Part shown: positions 7,697 to 14,216 of the stretch, piece after piece
How positions within the stretch are numbered: the stretch's first letter is position 1
Layout of the letters: each line of letters starts with the position of its first letter
Program-made: the position numbers and the translations under genes
Source: Proteiniphilum sp. UBA5283
GTDB lineage: Bacteria > Bacteroidota > Bacteroidia > Bacteroidales > Dysgonomonadaceae
Assembly: GCA_002408485.1 (NCBI GenBank)
Contig: DHSP01000006.1
Coordinates: 1 to 27,287, forward strand
Direction of reading: 5' to 3'
DNA: 27,287 bases
Notes under the pieces: model-generated
What the model saw: only the letters and a program-made list of their open reading frames with translations
What the model was told of the DNA's origin: nothing
The model's database searches: none

Positions 7697-8632
7697 TTAG
7701 GTGTTCATTGCCTGTTTCATTCCGGCATCTATCCGCTCAAGTCTTTCAACCAGAATATCACGTTCTCTCTTCTCAAATTTTTGAAATGGCTCTGACATGG
7801 TATCACTGCAAATCCCCTTCAGCTCCAATGCTGTTTTTAATCCTTTCAGATAGCTGGAACCGTATCTCCCCACGGAATACAGAGAATTGCTGATTTCCAT
7901 TACAACGGCTTGAAGTCGTCCGATTGTTTCAAAATCTTTATTTATTGCTGCTTTATAAAGATTAACATAAAGTTCCGGGTAAAGATTAGCCCCGCCATTG
8001 ACACCACCATGACCACCCATAAGAACGGTCTCGGCCATCATCTCTTCCGGCCCCACGAACAACGAAAAAGGCCTCTTTTTAAACGAGTAAAGCAGCTTTT
8101 GAAAATAAACTCCGTTGGCTGAACTATCTTTCAATCCGATAATCCGGGGGTTTTCGGCCAACGCAAGTACGGTTTGGTATTCAATATATATTTTCACATT
8201 TGCAGGCATATTATACAAATACAAGGGCAAGGCAATATTGGCTGCCAATGTTTCGTAATACCGCAGCAACTCTGCCTGTCCGGGAATATAATAGTAGGGC
8301 GGTGCTGCTACCAGAGCACTCACTCCGCAACGTGCTGCATAATCAGCCAGCCCGGCACTCTCTTCAATAGATGTATCGGTTATCCCCACTAAAACGGGTA
8401 TCCTGGAATCAACTTTTTCACAGGTCGCCTTTATCAGTTCTTTTCTTAATTTATAACTCAGATTCTGGGCTTCCCCTGTGGTTCCCAGCAAAAAGATACC
8501 CGAAACACCCCCCTTGATCACGTGATCTATCAGGTTGTTTAATCCGTTAATATCCAATATGTTGTTTTCCGAAAGAGGTGTCACCAACGGCACGATGATC
8601 CCTGTCAGGGAGGTTGAAAGATTGTGTTGCAT
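7697..8632 (-). CDS. DapA/NAL-superfamily class I aldolase, probable 2-keto-3-deoxy sugar-acid aldolase
   Basis: TIM-barrel aldolase of 311 residues that forms a Schiff base with pyruvate. The substrate-loop motif GTTGE is at residues 50-54, the catalytic tyrosine Y140 in YLYNMPA, the Schiff-base lysine K168 in IIGLKDSSAN, and a glycine-rich GGHGGVNGGANLYPE at 207-220. True DHDPS has an arginine soon after the YNVP motif to hold aspartate semialdehyde; here the segment reads YNMPANVKIYI with no arginine. That argues against lysine biosynthesis and for a NAL/KDG-type aldolase. With a lactonase and sugar dehydrogenases as neighbours, cleavage of a 2-keto-3-deoxy-L-aldonate to pyruvate and an aldehyde is the best guess. 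It lies 50 nt after the lactonase gene and 12 nt before the symporter. Confidence 0.85.
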   Translation of the reverse strand: MQHNLSTSLTGIIVPLVTPLSENNILDINGLNNLIDHVIKGGVSGIFLLGTTGEAQNLSYKLRKELIKATCEKVDSRIPVLVGITDTSIEESAGLADYAARCGVSALVAAPPYYYIPGQAELLRYYETLAANIALPLYLYNMPANVKIYIEYQTVLALAENPRIIGLKDSSANGVYFQKLLYSFKKRPFSLFVGPEEMMAETVLMGGHGGVNGGANLYPELYVNLYKAAINKDFETIGRLQAVVMEISNSLYSVGRYGSSYLKGLKTALELKGICSDTMSEPFQKFEKRERDILVERLERIDAGMKQAMNT

Positions 8633-8682
8633 ATAAATGGTATGTTAATGATAACCAAAGCTTAAAAGCAGAGGTTGAAATA

Positions 8683-9606
8683 TTATTCAGACATATTTTT
8701 GATATAGGGTAGATTGATCAGGTTGTTGAATCTGTAAAATGATTCGGCATTGGTACGTAAAAACATCCTTTTTTCTTCTTCCGAAAGCAGATCTGATTTT
8801 AGCACAAAATCATACGACATTTTGTAGGTGATCGCCGTGATGGTCCTCGGGTAATCGGAACCCCACATCAGCTTGTCGAACCCCACCAGCGAGGCTGCCT
8901 CCCTTATTGCCATTACCGCCCCCCTGAAAGGATAAAACTCATCGTGGAACAACCAGGTGATGCCTCCCGATTCGATCATTACATTCTTGTTCCGGGCCAG
9001 TTTAATCTGTTCCTTCCATCCGGGACGGGTAACCATGCCAAAATGACCGATGGCGATCTTTAAATCAGGAAATTCAGCAATTATCTCCTTCATCTCTGAA
9101 ACCTGTGTCTCTCCGTCAGCCAGATCTATCGATAAAATTACCTGCTGCTTCTCCATCAGCGCCAACAGCTGCATCAGTTCATCCGTTGTCAGATGTACCC
9201 TGCCTTCGGGCAACAAAAACCGGTTGGCAGGCAGCTTGATCGCTCTGAAACCCTCCCCGATCAATTGTATGGCATGCTGCAAATATCCTTCTCTGCGGAC
9301 ATCTACCAACCCACAACAGAGAAATCTGTCGGGATACTTTTGCTGTACCTCCCGGAGATAATCGTTCTGCAGGCCGTCTATATACTCCTGGGTGATCACT
9401 GCTGCAGAGACCTGTGCATAATCCATGTTGGATAAAAAGATCTCGGCCGTATTTCTTCCATCCACAATAAAAGGCGGTAACATTTGACGGATTTCTCCCA
9501 TAAACAGCGATTTTCCATTGTCAAGGGATCTGATCTTCTGTCCCTCGACCACCGCATCCTGCCGGAGCCACAAATGAGCATGGGCATCAATGATTGTATA
9601 GTCCAT
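8683..9606 (-). CDS. Amidohydrolase-family protein (PF04909 type), probable sugar lactonase
   Basis: TIM-barrel hydrolase of 307 residues. The metal-binding HxH is at the start (DAHAHLW, H9 and H11), a conserved histidine is at H188 in AIGHFG, and the terminal aspartate is D251 in MWGSDYPR. This is the superfamily that includes L-fuconolactonase and 4-sulfomuconolactonase-like enzymes as well as decarboxylases of the ACMSD type. Where ACMSD-type enzymes carry a further histidine on a central strand, this one reads QVILSIDLADGET with none, so it may use fewer metals. Placed between an aldo-keto reductase and an aldolase, hydrolysis of an aldonolactone is the likely role. It begins 5 nt after the dehydrogenase stop, so the two are probably translated together. 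Confidence 0.8.
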   Translation of the reverse strand: MDYTIIDAHAHLWLRQDAVVEGQKIRSLDNGKSLFMGEIRQMLPPFIVDGRNTAEIFLSNMDYAQVSAAVITQEYIDGLQNDYLREVQQKYPDRFLCCGLVDVRREGYLQHAIQLIGEGFRAIKLPANRFLLPEGRVHLTTDELMQLLALMEKQQVILSIDLADGETQVSEMKEIIAEFPDLKIAIGHFGMVTRPGWKEQIKLARNKNVMIESGGITWLFHDEFYPFRGAVMAIREAASLVGFDKLMWGSDYPRTITAITYKMSYDFVLKSDLLSEEEKRMFLRTNAESFYRFNNLINLPYIKNMSE

Positions 9607-9611
9607 ATGGG

Positions 9612-10625
9612 TTAAAACTCAATGAATATTCTGAACACTTTTCCGGCATTTTGCGACCAGTAGACCAATGCCTCTTCTGCCTTTTCAGGAGGATAGATGC
9701 CGCTGATGAGTGTTTCGGGGATGTTGTTGCGTTTCACATATTCCATCACCGCCCGGAAATCCTCCGGCAAGGCATTGCGTGATCCTCTGATATCCAGCTC
9801 CTTTGAAACAAAGTACTTCGTCTCAAAGGAAACCTCCGACTTGGCATAGCCAATACAAACTACCCTGCCGGTAAAGGCAACTTCGTCGATCGCCATGCGG
9901 TATGTTGCCGGAGCCCCCACAGCCTCAATAACCACATCTGGTCCCATATTTTGTGTGATTTCCATCAGGATCGAATGCAGATCCTCCGCCGCTGAGTTGA
10001 TCGTATGCAGGGCTCCCAGACTTTTGGCCAGAAGCAGTTTTTCATCGTCAATATCAACCGCGATCACACGTGCACCGCGGAGTGCAGCCCGGATAATTGC
10101 TCCTAGCCCGATCATTCCGCAACCGATCACCATCACGATATCCAAATCGGTGACACTTGCTCTCGAGACTGCATGAAAACCCACACTCATTGGTTCTACC
10201 AATGTAAGGTGGAGACTCGAAATGGCATCGTCGGCAATCACCTTCTGCCAGGGGACTGCGATGTACTCGCTCATCGCTCCGTCGCGCTGTACACCGAAGG
10301 TCTGGTTGAACTGACAAGCATTGGTACGTCCGTTCCGGCAGGAGGGACAAATTCCGCAACTGGTGTAAGGATTTACCGTACAACGCATCCCTTCTCTAAT
10401 GGTATCGGGGACGCTGTCGGTGGTCTCTTCCACAATGGCACTGATCTCGTGACCGGGAATGACCGGCAACTTCACCATCGGATTTTTACCGAGAAAAGTA
10501 TTCAGGTCGGACCCGCAAAAACCGACATATTTTATTTTCAACAAAACCTCTCCTTTTTGCGGTACAGGTTTCATTTTTTCAACCAGGTGGACCTGGTTGA
10601 TGCCTGAAATATTTACTGCTTTCAT
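9612..10625 (-). CDS. Zinc-dependent medium-chain alcohol/sugar dehydrogenase
   Basis: Cytoplasmic NAD(P)-dependent oxidoreductase of 337 residues. Catalytic zinc ligands are C37 (GFCGSD), H59-E60 (GHE) and probably E144 (LVEP). The four-cysteine structural zinc site is C90, C93, C96 and C104. The Rossmann motif is VIGCGMIGLGA (about 166-176), and an aspartate at the end of the second strand (VIAVDID, D191) suggests NAD+ preference. It belongs to the sorbitol/threonine/L-idonate dehydrogenase group. The frame opens at a TTG (10640), but the ATG at 10625 is chosen because it starts the conserved MKAV and follows an AGAAAG-like ribosome site 11 nt after the reductase stop. In the pathway it could oxidise a secondary hydroxyl of an aldonate or 2-keto-3-deoxyaldonate, or act on another released sugar. 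Confidence 0.9.
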   Translation of the reverse strand: MKAVNISGINQVHLVEKMKPVPQKGEVLLKIKYVGFCGSDLNTFLGKNPMVKLPVIPGHEISAIVEETTDSVPDTIREGMRCTVNPYTSCGICPSCRNGRTNACQFNQTFGVQRDGAMSEYIAVPWQKVIADDAISSLHLTLVEPMSVGFHAVSRASVTDLDIVMVIGCGMIGLGAIIRAALRGARVIAVDIDDEKLLLAKSLGALHTINSAAEDLHSILMEITQNMGPDVVIEAVGAPATYRMAIDEVAFTGRVVCIGYAKSEVSFETKYFVSKELDIRGSRNALPEDFRAVMEYVKRNNIPETLISGIYPPEKAEEALVYWSQNAGKVFRIFIEF

Positions 10626-10636
10626 CTTTCTATTTG

Positions 10637-11569
10637 TCAACTATTTAACCACGTATCCCGCAGGCGGGGTTCCAGTATTTTCCTCACATCCTCCAGCAGC
10701 TCTCTGTCTAGAGGCTCATTTGCCCATGCAATATTCTTCAGTACCGATGATGAACGCGTGGTACTGAACAGGGTGGTAGCAATCCGCGGATTAGAGACAG
10801 CATACTGAACAGCCAGCTTTTCGATACTTTCCCCTTTGCTTTTACAAAAATCCGCCGCTTTTTTACAAATGATCTTCAATTGTTCGGGGGCGGGATGCCA
10901 GTCGGGTGCCCCTCTTTCGGTCAGTAAACCCATTGAGAAGGGAGATGCGTTGATTACTCCTACATGATGTTGTTCAAAAAAATCAAGATAGTCTGTCAAC
11001 GAATCATCATTCAGCGTGTAATGACAGAAGGACAATACACTTTCCACGGTACCCGCAGGTACATGTTCAATCACGTAAACAAAATGACGCAACGTCAGGT
11101 TGGTGATACCCACATGCTTCACGATTCCTTTATCTCTTAGTTCCACCAATGCCGGTAATGTTTCACGACACACAAGATCCAAATCGGCAAACTCAATATC
11201 GTGTACATTGATCAGGTCGATGTAGTCCACGTGCAGCCTTTCCATACTTTCGTATACGCTTTCAATGGAACGCTTTGCGGAGTAATCCCACATATTTTTG
11301 TTCTCTTTTCCATAGCGCCCGACTTTTGTCGAGAGGTAATAGCGGCTCCTGTCGATTTTCTTCAACGCTTTTCCAAGGACGGTTTCAGCCTTAAGATGGC
11401 CGTAATAGGGCGAGACATCGATAAAGTTGATGCCGTTATCCACAGCCGTATGTACTGCCTCAATCCCCTCTTCTTCCCTGAGAGAGTGAAAGACTCCTCC
11501 CAGTGAAGATGCTCCGAAGCTCAGTGCGGAGACTTTCATTCCGGTTTTTCCAATTTCTCTTTGCTCCAT
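10637..11569 (-). CDS. Aldo-keto reductase, L-galactose/L-fucose dehydrogenase-like
   Basis: NAD(P)-dependent (alpha/beta)8-barrel oxidoreductase of 310 residues. The catalytic tetrad is complete: D51, Y56 (DVSPYYG), K82 (LSTKVGRY) and H123 (NVHDIEF). Several segments match plant L-galactose dehydrogenase as I remember it: DVSPYYG with ETVLGKALK, VHDIEF, the block LSFCHYTLNDDSL, and SPFSMGLLTERGAPDWHP. Bacterial relatives in this group include L-fucose dehydrogenase and D-threo-aldose 1-dehydrogenase. These enzymes oxidise C1 of an L-sugar to the lactone, which is what the neighbouring lactonase would need. L-galactose and L-fucose differ only at C6, so the two cannot be told apart here. It is the first gene of the catabolic set, 29 nt behind the GH2 gene across a tandem duplication. 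Confidence 0.88.
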   Translation of the reverse strand: MEQREIGKTGMKVSALSFGASSLGGVFHSLREEEGIEAVHTAVDNGINFIDVSPYYGHLKAETVLGKALKKIDRSRYYLSTKVGRYGKENKNMWDYSAKRSIESVYESMERLHVDYIDLINVHDIEFADLDLVCRETLPALVELRDKGIVKHVGITNLTLRHFVYVIEHVPAGTVESVLSFCHYTLNDDSLTDYLDFFEQHHVGVINASPFSMGLLTERGAPDWHPAPEQLKIICKKAADFCKSKGESIEKLAVQYAVSNPRIATTLFSTTRSSSVLKNIAWANEPLDRELLEDVRKILEPRLRDTWLNS

Positions 11570-11603
11570 CGGTTTATTGCATTATTCGGTTTATTGCATT
11601 ATT
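11570..11603. repeat. Perfect 17-bp tandem duplication at the hydrolase/catabolism junction
   Basis: CGGTTTATTGCATTATT occurs twice without a gap (11570-11586 and 11587-11603). It spans the stop codon of the GH2 gene and abuts the ATG of the aldo-keto reductase. On the coding strand each copy holds the minimal frame ATG CAA TAA, and the first ATG overlaps the GH2 stop as TAATG. It fills the whole spacer between the two genes. Confidence 0.9.
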
Positions 11604-14214
11604 TTTTCTGATGTTTTTCACCAAAATCGGTTTGTTGCCGCTCCACCTCATCCAGGACTCTTCTTTTTTCCTCTTCACTGAGTTGTTCCGATGAACGTCC
11701 ATTCCTTGTGGATGCACTTCCCTGAAAGCTTTCGCCTTCTTCCAGATAATTCAGCCGAAATAAAGGGGAGACACTTTCTATTTCTATTTCGGCAGGTGAA
11801 GGGGCATGGGTACCTTCGAACAGTACACGGGCACTTATTTTTATTTTCCCCGGAGTTTTGGTGGAACGCACCAACAGCGGTGCCGAGCCAAACTCAACTG
11901 CACGGGGATTGGCACTGATAGCTGCTCCCCCAACAATCGTTCCCTCCCCTTCCACGGAGAAGAAAATTTGTTCTTTCGCCAGCCTTCGTACATTGCCATT
12001 ATCATCGGTCACCTCTGCCACAACGACCACGAAATCGGACCCGTCGGCAACCAGTGAAGTACCTTCGTTGTCAACGTATAGCCGAAGCTTTGTGGATCGC
12101 CTCGAGGGCATCTTTTTGGTCCTGGCCACCACCTTTCCATCTATCAATCCTTCGGCCACGATGCTTACTTTTTGCCAGTTTTTCTGTACATAGCTATATT
12201 CTCTCATTTCCCAGAAATCAAATACATCCTTAAACACCAGCGGTGCATAGGGAATTCCCCTGGTAACAGTTTCCACTTTTTCCAGCAGGGTGTCTGTCTC
12301 ATAAACAATGAGCCGCACCGAATCGCAATTGCTGAAAACGACCACATCTTTGCCGGAGAAAGGAGTAATCTCATGGGCGATAAATACCATGGGACCTGTC
12401 TCTGCCACGGGATGGGAAGTGTGCGGATCTACCTGACTCTTAAACATCTGAAAGGCATACTTTGGCTGACGAAAAGCATCAAAAATCCCCCCGAAGTAGG
12501 GATCGGGGTGATACCCGCGCTGATGATCGAACGGATGCCATTGTGCGCCACCGATAAACTGTCCGGTAGTATTGAACATGGCACCATAGGATTCGGCCAG
12601 CGAGAGGGCTTGCACCAGTTGAGGCTGCTCACCCCAGCTCCTGGATGCCCTGTTGTTGTTATTGTGTGCATACCAGTCATCCACATTCTCTCCAAATTCA
12701 CGCGTAAAGATACTCTGTTTTACCTTACCTTCGTCATTTGGCCATCCATAAACCAGCCCATAATGATCCGATACACCCTCGGAATGAAGATCGCCTGCCG
12801 CAACCGGTGCACCGGGATAGGGATACTCCTCTTTTGTGATTTTCAGTGCCTCCAGTGAGAAATCGAGCGGAAACCGGGTTTCATTTAAAATAGGCTCCCA
12901 AACGAGCACGGAGGGGTGATTTCTGTCACGTCGAATCATTTGCCGGTTATTTTGCTGCGCCAGACGTCCGAACTCCGGATCTTTATTCCAGTACTGCCAT
13001 CCGGGTGTGGCCACAATGACAAACATGCCCAACTCATCGCATGCGTCCATAAAGGCGGGGTCCTGCGGATAATGAGCAGCACGGATGATTTCACATCCAG
13101 CATCGCGCAGTTTTTTTGCATCCCGCCAATGCTGTGAATTAGGAACCGCATTGCCCACATAGGCAAAGTCCTGGTGCCGGTTGGCTCCGATCAGTTGACC
13201 ATAAGGTTTCCCGTTAAGATAAAAGCCATCCTTTCCCCGGAACTCCGCACTCCTTATGCCAATACGTGTCGTTCCGCCGTCCAAAGGCTTATCTCTTTCC
13301 AGCACCCTCGAATTGATCCGATAGAGGTATGGATTTCGGGGCGACCACAGGTTCGGATTTTCGAGGGTGATTTTTTGTTTCACTGTTTTATCCTTCCCCG
13401 GACCGAGCCGCACCTGACTCCTCTCCGACTTTAACACATTGCCTCCGGCATCGCACAGTTCGGTCAGTAAAACAACACTTCTGGTTTTGACATCGTTGTT
13501 TTCAATGTCGGTATCGATAAATATATCGGCACTTTTTTCACCAATACGATCAAAATGCACAAACACCCCGCCACCTGCAACCTTGTTTGCCTCCACCGCA
13601 TTGGTTATGGCAACCCTCGATTTGGCAATCAGCCATACATCCCGGTAAATACCTCCGTGATAGGCAAAGTCGAGGGTATATTGTGGCTTTCCCGGCGGAT
13701 AGCTCTTGTCGTCGCTGTTATCGGCATACAGCGCCACCAGACAGGTATCACCCGGCTGCACACCCGCATCGGTGAGTGATACAGAGAATGGGAGGTAGCC
13801 ACCAATATGCTCTTTCACCTTCTTCCCGTTGAGATAAACGACGGACCTGCCCATGACCGCTTCAAACCAAAGAGAGAGTTCCCTGTTTTCCAGCGAAGAA
13901 TCAACGACAAAGTGTTTTCTATACCAGACAGGTCCCTGATAATTACGGCCACCACTGGCTTCAGCCGGCATCAGTTCAACGGTGTGAGGAGTTGAAACAA
14001 TCTCCCAGTCGGCATCATCCAGTCCGATTGATTCGCCATATTCAATGTTTCCCTTTTTAAAACGCCATCCGGGATTAAAATTTTGGATGATCCGTCCACT
14101 CTCCCTCAATTCAAAAAAACCGGCTGCGGACGTTTCCGGTATGCTCGCCTGCAGATTGAACCGAACCATAAAGAGCAGAAACATTACAGACAATATCGCA
14201 AGACTCTTTCTCAT
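11599..14214 (-). CDS. Exported glycoside hydrolase family 2 protein (divergent beta-galactosidase-like)
   Basis: Predicted exported beta-glycosidase of 871 residues. A signal peptide occupies about residues 1-24. The sugar-binding jelly-roll domain follows (about 45-200, with GPVWYRKHF and GGIYRDVWL), then an immunoglobulin-like domain (about 200-325), and the TIM barrel (about 330-600). The acid/base is E445 (WEPILNE, after RDRNHPSVLVWE) and the nucleophile candidate is E506 in TREFGE. The REFGE context differs from the SEYAHAMGN of LacZ, so it is not a classical beta-galactosidase. The C-terminal part (about 610-840) has further beta domains, including an invasin/Big-like one, and ends in a charged tail (GEKHQKK). 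It starts 2 nt after the DUF5703 stop, so the two are probably co-translated. The substrate is unknown; beta-galactoside or beta-glucuronide is plausible. Confidence 0.88.
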   Translation of the reverse strand: MRKSLAILSVMFLLFMVRFNLQASIPETSAAGFFELRESGRIIQNFNPGWRFKKGNIEYGESIGLDDADWEIVSTPHTVELMPAEASGGRNYQGPVWYRKHFVVDSSLENRELSLWFEAVMGRSVVYLNGKKVKEHIGGYLPFSVSLTDAGVQPGDTCLVALYADNSDDKSYPPGKPQYTLDFAYHGGIYRDVWLIAKSRVAITNAVEANKVAGGGVFVHFDRIGEKSADIFIDTDIENNDVKTRSVVLLTELCDAGGNVLKSERSQVRLGPGKDKTVKQKITLENPNLWSPRNPYLYRINSRVLERDKPLDGGTTRIGIRSAEFRGKDGFYLNGKPYGQLIGANRHQDFAYVGNAVPNSQHWRDAKKLRDAGCEIIRAAHYPQDPAFMDACDELGMFVIVATPGWQYWNKDPEFGRLAQQNNRQMIRRDRNHPSVLVWEPILNETRFPLDFSLEALKITKEEYPYPGAPVAAGDLHSEGVSDHYGLVYGWPNDEGKVKQSIFTREFGENVDDWYAHNNNNRASRSWGEQPQLVQALSLAESYGAMFNTTGQFIGGAQWHPFDHQRGYHPDPYFGGIFDAFRQPKYAFQMFKSQVDPHTSHPVAETGPMVFIAHEITPFSGKDVVVFSNCDSVRLIVYETDTLLEKVETVTRGIPYAPLVFKDVFDFWEMREYSYVQKNWQKVSIVAEGLIDGKVVARTKKMPSRRSTKLRLYVDNEGTSLVADGSDFVVVVAEVTDDNGNVRRLAKEQIFFSVEGEGTIVGGAAISANPRAVEFGSAPLLVRSTKTPGKIKISARVLFEGTHAPSPAEIEIESVSPLFRLNYLEEGESFQGSASTRNGRSSEQLSEEEKRRVLDEVERQQTDFGEKHQKK

Positions 14215-14216
14215 AT

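Noticed and set aside
7697..8632. Dihydrodipicolinate synthase (lysine pathway) as the role of the DapA-like gene
   Set aside because: The arginine that follows the YNxP motif in true DHDPS is missing and the neighbours are sugar-oxidation genes.
10626..10640. TTG start for the zinc dehydrogenase
   Set aside because: The ATG at 10625 begins the conserved N terminus and has a plausible ribosome site; the TTG adds only five residues.
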